Shown here: positions 22,740-33,611 of the stretch, piece after piece
Position numbering within the stretch: the first letter of the stretch is position 1
Layout: every line of letters begins with the position of its first letter
NCBI GenBank assembly: GCA_003576705.1
Contig: QOZS01000001.1
Coordinates: 186,001 to 250,000 of the forward strand
DNA from: Desertibaculum subflavum
GTDB taxonomy: Bacteria > Pseudomonadota > Alphaproteobacteria > Ferrovibrionales > Ferrovibrionaceae
DNA length: 64,000 bases
Direction of reading: 5' to 3'
The notes under the pieces: generated by a model
What the model was told of the DNA's origin: nothing
What the model saw: the letters and a program-made list of their open reading frames with translations, nothing else
The model's database searches: none
Program-made: the position numbers and the translations under genes

Positions 22740-24167
22740 ATGTATATCGACGGCGAATGGCGGCAGGCGGCCGGGGCCAAGACCTTCGAGGTGACCAATC
22801 CCGCCACCGGCGAGGTGATCGGCACCGTGCCGGATGGCGGGCGCGACGAGGCGCTCGCCGCGGTCGCCGCGGCCGACAAGGCCTTTGCGAGCTGGTCGCG
22901 CCTCACCGCCTATCAGCGCTCCGAGCAGCTCTACAAGGCCTGGAGCCTGATGATCGAGCGCAAGGAGCAGCTCGCCCGCACCATGACGGCGGAGCAGGGC
23001 AAGCCGCTCCGCGCCGCCCGCAACGAGGTGCAGTACGGCGCCGACTTCCTGCTCTGGTACGCGGAGGAGGCGAAGCGCGTCTATGGCGAGACCATCCCGG
23101 CGCCGCGCGGCGACCAGCGCTTCATCGTGGCGAAGCAGGCGGTCGGCCCGGTCGGCGCCATCACGCCGTGGAACTATCCGATCTCGATGATCACGCGGAA
23201 GGTCGCGCCCGCGCTCGCCGCCGGCTGCACCATCGTGCTGAAGCCGGCCGAGGCGACGCCGCTCTGCGCCGTCGAGATGTTCAAGCTGTTCCACGATGCG
23301 GGGATTCCGAAGGGTGTCGTCAACCTGGTGACCGCGCTCGACCCGGCGCCGGTCGGCGAGGTGCTGCTGACCGATCGCCGCATCCGCAAGCTCACTTTCA
23401 CCGGCTCGACCGAGGTGGGCAAGATGATCGCCGCGCGCGCCGCACAGCAGATGAAGCGGGTCAGCCTCGAGCTCGGCGGACATGCCCCGTTCCTCGTCTT
23501 CGACGACGCCGATCCGATCCACGCCGCCAAGGGCGCCGCGCTGGTCAAGTTCCTCAATACCGGCCAGGCCTGCATCAGCCCGAACCGGATCTTCGTGCAG
23601 CGCTCGGTGGTCGAGCCCTTCGTCAAGGAGTTCACCTCGCGCGTCGCCGCCATGAAGGCCGGCAACGGCATGGAGGATGCGACCTCGATCGGCCCGCTGG
23701 TCGACGAAGGCGCGGTCGCGAAGGTCGACGCCCAGGTGAAGGACGCGGTGGCCAAGGGCGCCAAGCTGCTCTGCGGCGGCAACCGCCTGATCTCCAACGG
23801 GCTCGACCGCGGCACCTTCTACGCGCCGACGGTGCTCGCCGATGTGCGGCCCGACATGCTGATCTACCGCGAGGAGACCTTCGGCCCCGTCGCGCCTATT
23901 ATCGCCTTCGACAAGGAGGACGAGGCGCTGGCCATGGCCAACGACACCGATTACGGCCTCGCGTCCTACGTCTATACGCGCGACATCGCCCGCGCCTTCC
24001 GCATCTTCGAGGGGCTGCGCTTCGGCATCGTCGGCATCAACGACATCAACCCGACCGCCGCCGCGGCGCCGTTCGGCGGATCGAAGGAAAGCGGGCTCGG
24101 CCGCGAAGGCGGCCATGACGGCATCGCCGAATATCTCGAAACCAAGCTCGGCGGCTTTTCGATCTGA
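22740..24167 (+). CDS. NAD(P)-dependent succinate-semialdehyde/aldehyde dehydrogenase
   Basis: This 475-residue aldehyde dehydrogenase of the GabD-like class has the motifs TPWNYPISMITRKVAPALAA around residue 140, the catalytic glutamate in SLELGGHAPFLVF, the nucleophile cysteine in FLNTGQACISPNR and the C-terminal PFGGSKESGLGREGG. It resembles enzymes that oxidise succinate semialdehyde in GABA degradation, but related substrates are possible. The ATG at 22740 has GGAG six bases upstream; an in-frame GTG at 22728 is an alternative. The gene stands alone behind a terminator. Confidence 0.88.
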   Translation: MYIDGEWRQAAGAKTFEVTNPATGEVIGTVPDGGRDEALAAVAAADKAFASWSRLTAYQRSEQLYKAWSLMIERKEQLARTMTAEQGKPLRAARNEVQYGADFLLWYAEEAKRVYGETIPAPRGDQRFIVAKQAVGPVGAITPWNYPISMITRKVAPALAAGCTIVLKPAEATPLCAVEMFKLFHDAGIPKGVVNLVTALDPAPVGEVLLTDRRIRKLTFTGSTEVGKMIAARAAQQMKRVSLELGGHAPFLVFDDADPIHAAKGAALVKFLNTGQACISPNRIFVQRSVVEPFVKEFTSRVAAMKAGNGMEDATSIGPLVDEGAVAKVDAQVKDAVAKGAKLLCGGNRLISNGLDRGTFYAPTVLADVRPDMLIYREETFGPVAPIIAFDKEDEALAMANDTDYGLASYVYTRDIARAFRIFEGLRFGIVGINDINPTAAAAPFGGSKESGLGREGGHDGIAEYLETKLGGFSI

Positions 24168-24265
24168 CCCGGGGCATCGGGGGGCGGCTTGCGCTGGCCT
24201 GCCGGCGCCTGCGGAATGATGTAGACTCCGCGGCGGAGGAATCTTGGCGAGGAAGGGGCCCGGAC

Positions 24266-24808
24266 ATGGGTCTCGATGAGCTGCTGTCCGGCTTGCGACA
24301 AGCGGATTCCGTCATATTCGTCGAAGCCTGGCGACGCTGGCGCGGCGGCGGCCTGCTGCCGCGGCGGGCCGACATGGATCTCCGCGACATCCGGCGGTGC
24401 CTGATGCACGTCATGCTGTGCGAAGTCCGCGGCCCCGACGAAGTGCTGGTCAGGGTGAGCGGGTCGCGCATCGCGGACTCGCTCGACTTCGAGCTGACCG
24501 GCAACAACTACAAGGATCGCACCGACCCGACGGACTGGCCGGAGCGCAGCCGGCATTTCATCGAGATGACGGCGCGACCCTGCGGCGGCTTCATGCAGTT
24601 CCGTGACGAGGTGCGACCGGGGCGCGTCAATGCATTCGAGACCGTCAGCCTTCCACTCGAGGCGGACGAGCCGGCCAGGCCGCGTCTCGTCCTGTCCCTC
24701 AACACGCCGCTCGACCGCGACTTCGAACGGCATGGGCGCGCTGGCGGCAGCGTCGTGGCCGCGCTGGATTTCATCTATGTTGACATCGGCGCGGGAGTGC
24801 CGAATTGA
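24266..24808 (+). CDS. PAS-domain protein (PAS_5-like)
   Basis: This 180-residue protein has no signal peptide or membrane span. It resembles the alphaproteobacterial PAS_5 family: an N-terminal AWRRWRGGGLLPRRADMDL and a central PAS-like stretch with VLVRVSGSRIADSLDFELTG. It has no output domain, and many members of this family occur as single-domain proteins of unknown function. GGAAGGGG precedes the ATG. The next gene on the same strand begins 76 bases later. Confidence 0.65.
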   Translation: MGLDELLSGLRQADSVIFVEAWRRWRGGGLLPRRADMDLRDIRRCLMHVMLCEVRGPDEVLVRVSGSRIADSLDFELTGNNYKDRTDPTDWPERSRHFIEMTARPCGGFMQFRDEVRPGRVNAFETVSLPLEADEPARPRLVLSLNTPLDRDFERHGRAGGSVVAALDFIYVDIGAGVPN

Positions 24809-24883
24809 CGGGCTGGTCTGTCGCTGCCGGCCGCATCCTGCGCGGGCGGCGGCCGCGCGGCGCACGGTCTGGCGGAGTGGTGC

Positions 24884-25636
24884 ATGGCGAAGCCGGGGAA
24901 GATCCGCATTGGCATCGGCGGCTGGACTTTCGAGCCCTGGCGCGGCGTCTTCTATCCCGACGACCTGCCGCAGAAGCGCGAGCTTGAATTCGCCAGCCGT
25001 CAACTGACCTCGATCGAAATCAACGGCACCTACTACTCCACCTTCAAGCCGGCGAGCTGGATCAAGTGGCGCGAGGAGACGCCGCCGGGTTTCGTCTTCG
25101 CGGTCAAGGCCTCGCGCTTCTGCACCAACCGGCGCGAGCTTGCCGGCGCGGGTGATTCGGTCGCCAAGTTCCTGGGACAGGGGCTGACCGAGCTCAAGGA
25201 CAAGCTTGGGCCCATCAATTGGCAGTTCATGGAGACCAAGAAGTTCGACGCCGACGACATGGCGGCGTTCCTGAAGCTGCTGCCGCGCGAGAAGGACGGC
25301 ATCCGGCTGCGCCACGCGCTCGAAGTGCGCCATCCGAGCTTCAAGGACCCGAAGTTCTACGCGCTCGCGAAGCAGCACGCTGCCGCGATCGTCTTCGCCG
25401 ATGACGACACCTTTCCGGAGATCGACGAGCCGACCGCCGACTTCACCTATGCCCGCCTGATGCGAACGCAGGACAAGCACGCGACCGGCTACGACAGGAA
25501 GGGTCTCGATCGCTGGGCCAAGCAGGCCGAAGCCTGGGCCCAGCGGGGCGATGCCTTCGTCTACGTCATCTCCGGCGCCAAGGTCCGCAATCCGGCCGCG
25601 GCCCAGGCGCTGATCGAGCGGGTGGGGCGGCCCTGA
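24884..25636 (+). CDS. DUF72 (YecE-family) protein
   Basis: This 250-residue TIM-barrel-like protein of the DUF72 family has the hallmark opening IRIGIGGWTFEPWRGVFYP, then EINGTYYSTFKPASWIKWRE and FVFAVKASRFCTN. The C-terminal part carries FTYARLMRTQ and YVYVISGAKVRNP-like sequence. The biochemical function of the family is not established. GGAG precedes the ATG. Its stop lies four bases from the convergent katE stop. Confidence 0.88.
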   Translation: MAKPGKIRIGIGGWTFEPWRGVFYPDDLPQKRELEFASRQLTSIEINGTYYSTFKPASWIKWREETPPGFVFAVKASRFCTNRRELAGAGDSVAKFLGQGLTELKDKLGPINWQFMETKKFDADDMAAFLKLLPREKDGIRLRHALEVRHPSFKDPKFYALAKQHAAAIVFADDDTFPEIDEPTADFTYARLMRTQDKHATGYDRKGLDRWAKQAEAWAQRGDAFVYVISGAKVRNPAAAQALIERVGRP

Positions 25637-25640
25637 CCGC

Positions 25641-27761
<2,121 letters not shown>

Positions 27762-27992
27762 GAACGCTCTCCCTCGAAAAATTCCAACGGTGCCGCCCGG
27801 AACAGGCGCTACCTAGTTTGGAACATCTCCAGGAAACTGCGCGATCACGCGAAGGTTCCGCGCTCGCTTGCGCCGGCCTATTTGGTGCCAGCCCTCGCGG
27901 GCCGGGAGGTCCGGCGGCTGCCTTGCGGATTCGGATTCCCGCCGCCTTTCAGCGTGCCGTTTGGCTCCGACTAGCGGCCTCGGCGGGGCGGG

Positions 27993-28670
27993 TCACCCGC
28001 GACGCCGCAGCAGCACGAAGATGCCGAGAGCCGCCAGCAGCAGCGGCAATCCCCCGGGCAGCGGAATTGCGGTGCCCGGCGGACCCGTGTCGGCGAGCGT
28101 ACCGTCGACGGATAGGTGAGCCCGCTCGCCGCCGAGAATGATCGAGAAGTCCGACAACGCGGTCACGCCGGACGGATCGTCCGCCTCGAAGTGGAACCCG
28201 ACCGAATTGCCCGGATCGGCGGTAGTCGTCGGTACCGGTGCCGAGGACCAGAACCCGGTGCCGTCGGTCAGCGCCAGGATGACGAAATAATCGTCTGCCG
28301 CGAGGCTCAGCCCGGAGAGCAGGGGAAAGCTTCCGGTGGCGCTGCCGAACGGCGTGACGGACGTATCGATGGCATAGCCGGTGACGATGTCGCCGATACT
28401 GGCGGTGGCGCCGATCTCGTTCCTGTGCAGGAAGATCGAACCGACGCAGGAGATGCAGAAGATGTCTGCGGCGATCTCGACGTTGTCATAATTGTTGCCG
28501 AGCGTGAAGCTGGCGGCAAAGACCTGCCTTGGTGCCGCGGGTCCGACCAGGAAGCCGGTCGAGCCGTCGCCGCCGCTGACCGAAAGAATGGTCGCGGCAG
28601 AGGCCGACGGGGCCAGGAGCGCCAGCGCCGCCGCCAGCAATCCGCCGATCGATTTCATGGCTATCGTCAT
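27993..28670 (-). CDS. Exported protein with VPLPA/PEP-CTERM-like sorting tail
   Basis: This 225-residue secreted protein has a signal peptide (MTIAMKSIGGLLAAALALLA, ending near SASA) and a C-terminal tripartite sorting tail: AIPLPGGLPLLLAALGI, then FVLL and RRRG. Tails of this kind (VPLPA or PEP-CTERM) are removed by exosortase or rhombosortase-like proteases when proteins are exported to the envelope or biofilm matrix. The body is predicted beta-rich and unrecognised. The gene begins 45 bases after the end of the third P47-like gene on the same strand and may be cotranscribed. Confidence 0.7.
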   Translation of the reverse strand: MTIAMKSIGGLLAAALALLAPSASAATILSVSGGDGSTGFLVGPAAPRQVFAASFTLGNNYDNVEIAADIFCISCVGSIFLHRNEIGATASIGDIVTGYAIDTSVTPFGSATGSFPLLSGLSLAADDYFVILALTDGTGFWSSAPVPTTTADPGNSVGFHFEADDPSGVTALSDFSIILGGERAHLSVDGTLADTGPPGTAIPLPGGLPLLLAALGIFVLLRRRG

Positions 28671-28715
28671 CTCGGCACCTCGACAGTTTGCGGTTGCCCG
28701 GTTGTGGGGCGATGG

Positions 28716-30128
28716 TCAGGCCGTGGAGAAATTGGGATCTCCCACGATCTGCAGCGATTCGTTGAAGCCGGCCCAGGTGGCGCGGAAATCGCGGGCGTCG
28801 CGCCAGCGGATCGGCGCCGTGCTGTTCATCACCAGGTCGGTGATGGCTGGGGCGTCATCGGTATCGACCAGCCCGATGATGCCTTCGGTGATCATCATCA
28901 CGCCCGCGACGAACCCGATGATTGCCGCCACGACCAGCAGCGCCGCGCCGTCGGTCAGGACCGCCGCGATCAGAACAATGACCAGGGTGACGATGGCGAG
29001 AACGTCCTGCGCGATCTTGATGCCGGGATCGATATCCAGCCAGTGGTTCACGTCCGGCGCCCGCGCAGGGACGAAGTTGAAGGTCTGCTCGCCCGACGGG
29101 CCGCTCTTCTTCTGCACGAGCTTGAGGCTCAACGCGTCGATCGTGTGACACATGGCGCGGATTCCCGGCGACACGTTCGTCCGGGTGATCACGTTCATCT
29201 GCAGTTCCTGGTCGACCAGCGTGACCTGCAGCGTCTCGACGAAGGCCGCATAGGTCTTGCCGTTCTTGCGGTCGTGCACCGCGAACTGGATGTCGTTGTG
29301 AGCGTTCTCGATCGACAGGCCGTCCGCACTCAGCTTGAAATCCCTGATCGACGATCCCGGAAACACCTGCGGCATCGACGGCAGCAGGATCTCCTCCATC
29401 ACCCGCTGCGCCGAGATCAGAAAGCCGGCCTTGGCGCCCACCGGCACGATGTTGTTGGAAACCTGCTGGATCAGCCCGCTGGGCGACCGTCCGCCGGTCA
29501 TGCTCAGCACGGCGAGAACGCCGTCCTGCTCCGTCTTCAGGTCGACATAGGCGTAGGAGGTCGTCGTCGGCTGCAGCCACTGATAGACCTTCGCCGCCTG
29601 GCGGTCGAGATTGACGGAAGCGAAGACATGGTCGAAGGCGCCGAGATTGCCGGCGAGCCAGGCGGTGATGAGCTCGCGGAAGGCCGCCTCCGCCAGAAAG
29701 CTCGGCTTCCCGCCGGCATAGTCGATCTTGCCCACCGTGACCGCCTGGTCGCCCGGCGGCGCGCCGTTCCAGATCACCAGCGCCTGGGCCCGGCCGGTGC
29801 TGAACGCGGCGGCCGAAGGGATGAGGTTCATCCTCACCGTCGCGGTGACGTCGACCTTGTCGATCGTCTCGGTCTGGCCGGTCGGCAGCGTGATCTTCAC
29901 CAGCGGCACCGGCAGGCTCATGTTGATGAGCGAGTCCGATCCGCCGAGCGCCAGCGCCCAGGGGCCGAAGCTGCCGGCGGCCGCCAGCTGGTCCTTCGGG
30001 TCCGCGATGTCGAATTGCTTGGGATAGGATTCTGCGCGGGCGATGCAGGCATTGGCATCCGCGATGCGGATGCCGAATACCGTGTCCCAGCCCAAGGTCG
30101 GTGCGGCCCTGCCGCTTGCCCCGGCCAT
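28716..30128 (-). CDS. P47/OrfX-like TULIP protein C
   Basis: This 470-residue protein has no signal peptide and resembles the P47 family of lipid-binding TULIP-fold proteins known from orfX-type botulinum toxin clusters. Shared marks are GWDTVF at residues 13-18, WALALGGS near 57, FDHVFASVNL near 165-174, VYQWLQPTTTSYAYVD near 181-196 and MEEILLPSMP near 244. A hydrophobic region at about 373-421 could form two membrane helices, unlike the soluble clostridial proteins. It starts four bases after gene B ends. Family assignment rests on motif recall and the paralogy of all three products; function is unknown. Confidence 0.65.
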   Translation of the reverse strand: MAGASGRAAPTLGWDTVFGIRIADANACIARAESYPKQFDIADPKDQLAAAGSFGPWALALGGSDSLINMSLPVPLVKITLPTGQTETIDKVDVTATVRMNLIPSAAAFSTGRAQALVIWNGAPPGDQAVTVGKIDYAGGKPSFLAEAAFRELITAWLAGNLGAFDHVFASVNLDRQAAKVYQWLQPTTTSYAYVDLKTEQDGVLAVLSMTGGRSPSGLIQQVSNNIVPVGAKAGFLISAQRVMEEILLPSMPQVFPGSSIRDFKLSADGLSIENAHNDIQFAVHDRKNGKTYAAFVETLQVTLVDQELQMNVITRTNVSPGIRAMCHTIDALSLKLVQKKSGPSGEQTFNFVPARAPDVNHWLDIDPGIKIAQDVLAIVTLVIVLIAAVLTDGAALLVVAAIIGFVAGVMMITEGIIGLVDTDDAPAITDLVMNSTAPIRWRDARDFRATWAGFNESLQIVGDPNFSTA

Positions 30129-30132
30129 GTCC

Positions 30133-31731
30133 TCAGCTCTTGGCGTGATCGAGCCCGAAGATCAGCGCGCCTTGCAGGTAGGCTTCGCTGAGTTCGTAGT
30201 CGTGCGTGGAGGTGAACTTGACCACCTTGTCCATGGCGGTCTCGGTGAACTCCCGGATATCCGGCTTCGCCTTGGCGTCGCCGCCGGCGATGCCCCGCAA
30301 GATCTCGATGATGCCGACGGTCGTGCCGGAGACGAAGGCGGTCGCGACCGCGACCTTGACGACGGTCGCGATCCGTCCGGACAGCGTCGACACCGATTCG
30401 ACGGTGCCCTTGATCATGCCGCGCGCGGCCGTTACGGCGATCTCGTCCGCTGCCGCGACCTCCTCGCCCGAAGACTCCGCGGCAGCGATGGCGGCGGCGT
30501 TCGCCGATTCCACGGCGGCATTTGCGGCTTTGACGAGCGCGCCACCGCCGGCCGATACGATCGCCGTGACGATCGAAACGACGCCGAGGGCGATCTGCAG
30601 AACATCGAGCACCTTCGAGGTTTCGACGTCTCCGCCGGCCGATTGGCGCACCATCGAAAGGTCCAAGGTGGTGCCGTCCGCGCTGAGGCCGAGCGACATC
30701 GCGTTGTCATAGTTGAGCTTCACCGTGATGCCCGGGCCGCCGGAGAACGTCATCTGCTGCGCGCTGACCTTGAGTTCGCGGCCATCGACCTCGATGTAGA
30801 ACTGGCCCGCCGGCACGGTCGGTTCGATCGTCTTGCCGTTGTCGAGATGCAGCGGCGCCATCGTCAGCGCGGCATTGGTGATGATGCGGTTGCCGTCATT
30901 GTCGATGGTGAAGCTGGAGATCGGCGGTTCGTGGCCGACATCGCCGAACATGTAGGGCGTTGCCGGCAGGATCATGTGCTGCAGGAATTTTCGCGCCGCA
31001 ACCGCCAGCCCGGCCTTCTTGTCCTCGGGTATGACGCCGAGGTCGATGTCGTAGGCGAGGTTGGCGATCAGCTTGTTCTTCTCGGCCTCCGACGACGGCT
31101 CGTCGACCAGTGCCAGCACGCCGAAGACGCTGTTCGCGAGGCTTGGATTGGATGACGGCTCGCTGCAGGCATAGCCGAGATACCAGGGCTTCATCCAGGA
31201 CAGCGCGGGCGTGGTGGAGAAGTCGGCCTCGAGGTCGACCACCGCGAAGACATGGTTGAATTCGTTCAGGTTGGCGACCACCCATTGATTCAGCAGCTCC
31301 AGCAATACGGCCTGGACGACGCCGTTGCTCTGCGGCGGCGTCGGGTTGGACGCCTCCGCCTCGACCTCGCCGCCATCCGCCGTGCTGCTCAGCACGAGAT
31401 CGCGCAGATTGGCGCCGGCCCCGCTCGGGCTGTGCGGTATGTACTGGGCGTAGACGGTGAAGATGGTCTGGGCGGAGGTGACCGTGTGGGTGTCGGTGCC
31501 GATGGTCACCGTGCCGCCGGTCAGCGGCACCAGGACATGGATGTCCGAGCCCGCGCCGCCGAGCGCCAGGCTCCAGGTGCCGCAGGTCACGTCCATGGAC
31601 GCCGAATTGTCGGATGCGGTGAATTTCAGGCTGGTGGGGGAGGATCCGGCCGCGGCGATCGCCGCATTCGCGTCCTCATAGGTAATGCCGGTGGCGATGT
31701 CCCAGTTGTGCATGTCGATATTGTCGGCCAT
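30133..31731 (-). CDS. P47/OrfX-like TULIP protein B
   Basis: This 532-residue paralogue of its neighbours has NWDIATGI at residues 9-16, GTWSLALGGAGSDIHVLVPL near 51-70, NEFNHVFAVVDLEADF, LSWMKPWYLGYACSE and KFLQHMILPATPYMFGD. No signal peptide is present. Its C-terminal third (about residues 373-480) contains hydrophobic stretches around an Ala-rich helix-prone segment, absent from typical P47 and possibly membrane-active. The ATG at 31731 has AGAGGG upstream; the frame is open to a GTG at 31761, immediately after the stop of gene A. It is the middle gene of the three-gene operon. Confidence 0.65.
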   Translation of the reverse strand: MADNIDMHNWDIATGITYEDANAAIAAAGSSPTSLKFTASDNSASMDVTCGTWSLALGGAGSDIHVLVPLTGGTVTIGTDTHTVTSAQTIFTVYAQYIPHSPSGAGANLRDLVLSSTADGGEVEAEASNPTPPQSNGVVQAVLLELLNQWVVANLNEFNHVFAVVDLEADFSTTPALSWMKPWYLGYACSEPSSNPSLANSVFGVLALVDEPSSEAEKNKLIANLAYDIDLGVIPEDKKAGLAVAARKFLQHMILPATPYMFGDVGHEPPISSFTIDNDGNRIITNAALTMAPLHLDNGKTIEPTVPAGQFYIEVDGRELKVSAQQMTFSGGPGITVKLNYDNAMSLGLSADGTTLDLSMVRQSAGGDVETSKVLDVLQIALGVVSIVTAIVSAGGGALVKAANAAVESANAAAIAAAESSGEEVAAADEIAVTAARGMIKGTVESVSTLSGRIATVVKVAVATAFVSGTTVGIIEILRGIAGGDAKAKPDIREFTETAMDKVVKFTSTHDYELSEAYLQGALIFGLDHAKS

Positions 31732-31761
31732 GGCGTCGCCCTCTGGGTGATCGGGTGGCAC

Positions 31762-33120
31762 TCAAGACTTGCCCTGGATGTAGAACATCGTGGCCAGGCC
31801 GCCGGCGGTCGGCGTGAAGGCCGATACGCCGGACCACTTCACAACCGAGATCGCCGTCCTGGCGACGGCATCGCTGCTGATGACGCTGTTGATTCCGCTG
31901 GCCAGACCGCTGCCGACCGCGGCTGTGACCGCCTGCAGGATCGCCTCGGCGAGCAGGCCGGCGAGGTCGAACAGATGGTCGTACCAGGGGATGTGGACGT
32001 CGTGCGAGAAGGCCGGATGGCCCTTCAGGCCGAACGACAGGGTCTGCGTCGCCACCTCGAAGGCCGCGGTCACCACCGACGACGAGCTGAAGGTCATCGA
32101 GATGCCGAGCCCCAGATCGCAGGTGCCGGAGAGGCTGGTGTGGATCTCGTCGTCGTTGATCGTCGCCGATGCGGCGTGGACGACGGGATAATAGGTGATG
32201 AGGCCGCTCTTGATGCCCTTCAGCGTCACCGGCTTTCGCAGATGCAGAACCCCGGGCCCGCCGGCGGCGGCACGGCTGCCGAGCGCCGCCGCGAGCATCG
32301 CCTTCGCTTTGGGGTTCACGACAGCTTCGGCGCGATCGATCGCGGCGAACAGCCCGGCGGCGGTCGTCAGCGTGGTGTTGGCCGCCGACGTGTTCAGCGA
32401 CTTGGCGAAGGCGGGGGCGAAGACGTGCTGCAGGAACAGGTCGCCGGAGATCGCCAGCCCGACCGTGGCGGCGTTCGACAGCAGGCTGGGATCGAGTTGC
32501 GTCGACAGGTGCTCGATCGGCCGATCGTCGCTGACGGCGAAGATCGCCATGAGCTGACGGCCGGTTCCGACCTCGGATACGTATGCATAGGCGCATTGCC
32601 GAGGCTGCAGCCAGCTGACGCCGCTATTCGCCATCGGCTCGATATGGGCGAGCACGAAGCTGAGCTTGGCCGCGTTGGCGACCAGGTCCTGGGCGACCGC
32701 CATCCCGATCATGGTCTGCTGGAAGGCGCTCAGGGGCGCCTTGCCGGGCGCCACGCTGACCGGCGTGATCGAGCCGTCCGCGCCACCGGCCGAGGTAAGA
32801 TCGAAACGCAGATCGCGCCCTTGTCCCGACGGCGCGGGCAGAAACGTGAGGCGGGTCTTCAGGACGACCTTGGCGCCATCAAGCGCGATGGCCGCGCCGC
32901 TCCCGGCATCGAGGGTTCCGCTGTCCAGAGCGATCTGCAGGAAGACATACTCGCCGTCGCCGCCCTGGACGATGCTCCAGATGCCGAGCCTGGCGGTGAC
33001 GCGCACATCCTGGATCTTGGCGTCGAGTACGGCGCCTTCGGCCTGGCTGAAGGCGGCAAGGGCCCGGTTGAGCACCGGGATCTCGGCGACGAATACTGAA
33101 TCCCAGCCGGGCGCCTGCAT
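31762..33120 (-). CDS. P47-like TULIP protein A, first gene of operon
   Basis: This 452-residue protein is the clearest P47-like member. It has GWDSVFVAEIPVLNRAL at the N-terminus, IWSIVQGGDGEYVFLQI near 47-63, SFVLAHIEPMANSGVSWLQP, then HLSTQLDPSLLSNAATVGLA followed by ISGDLFLQHVFAPA, and HIPWYDHLFDLAG near 380. These follow the same order as in clostridial P47 as I remember that sequence (for example the LSTNVDGNIL and LFLQNMVLPRL positions). No signal peptide or clear membrane anchor is seen. The family binds lipids through a TULIP fold. The gene lies behind an AT-rich leader. Confidence 0.72.
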   Translation of the reverse strand: MQAPGWDSVFVAEIPVLNRALAAFSQAEGAVLDAKIQDVRVTARLGIWSIVQGGDGEYVFLQIALDSGTLDAGSGAAIALDGAKVVLKTRLTFLPAPSGQGRDLRFDLTSAGGADGSITPVSVAPGKAPLSAFQQTMIGMAVAQDLVANAAKLSFVLAHIEPMANSGVSWLQPRQCAYAYVSEVGTGRQLMAIFAVSDDRPIEHLSTQLDPSLLSNAATVGLAISGDLFLQHVFAPAFAKSLNTSAANTTLTTAAGLFAAIDRAEAVVNPKAKAMLAAALGSRAAAGGPGVLHLRKPVTLKGIKSGLITYYPVVHAASATINDDEIHTSLSGTCDLGLGISMTFSSSSVVTAAFEVATQTLSFGLKGHPAFSHDVHIPWYDHLFDLAGLLAEAILQAVTAAVGSGLASGINSVISSDAVARTAISVVKWSGVSAFTPTAGGLATMFYIQGKS

Positions 33121-33611
33121 CTCACCCGGTCCTGCGGCGGGCGCGTATGCGACAATCTTCTGATTGTGTCATATCGGCGCGCCCTCCCCAGGAGATCTTT
33201 TGGCGCCTGCCGGTCGTTGTCAATTAGGAAGTAGTTAAAATCAAATTACCACTGAATAGCTGGGGTATATCTTCGGGTATGATGCAAAAGTAGATTATTT
33301 GTAGAATCTGATAATGCCTTGCTGTTGATACACAACCGAGACGCACAATTAGCCGGAGAATATAAGTATTTTGGAATTGGACGGGATTGCATGGTGAAGA
33401 TTGTGCCTGTGGATAAATATCGATCTCGCTCGCCAGCAAGAATTCGTCGTTGCCGGGGCGATCATTGCGAGGCGACCGAATTGCCCGCGCGCCACCCGGA
33501 TTGAACCGCTGTCGTCGCAGTATTCGCTGGCGGAGAGGCCGGCGTTACTGCTCGCCGCGCCAGCCGGGTGGGTCGAGGATCATGCGACCGGCCAGGCGGG
33601 AAGCGGGTCCG
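33121..33611. promoter_or_regulatory. AT-rich leader of the P47-like operon
   Basis: This 491-base non-coding stretch is unusual because its centre (about 33215-33425) is markedly AT-rich in a GC-rich window. On the minus strand TTGACA (33218-33223) with a 17-base spacer and AAAGAT (33195-33200) could be a promoter for gene A, about 75 bases from its start. ACAATC-TTCT-GATTGT at 33152-33167 is a small inverted repeat in the leader that could be an operator. Short open frames here have no recognisable product. Confidence 0.4.

Noticed and set aside
21216..24116. A 966-codon open frame on the minus strand
   Set aside because: It lies antisense to the TAXI and aldehyde dehydrogenase genes, has no family likeness, and is a by-product of high GC codon use.
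33224..33439. A 71-codon minus-strand open frame in the AT-rich leader
   Set aside because: No ribosome binding site or family; the sequence better fits a regulatory leader.
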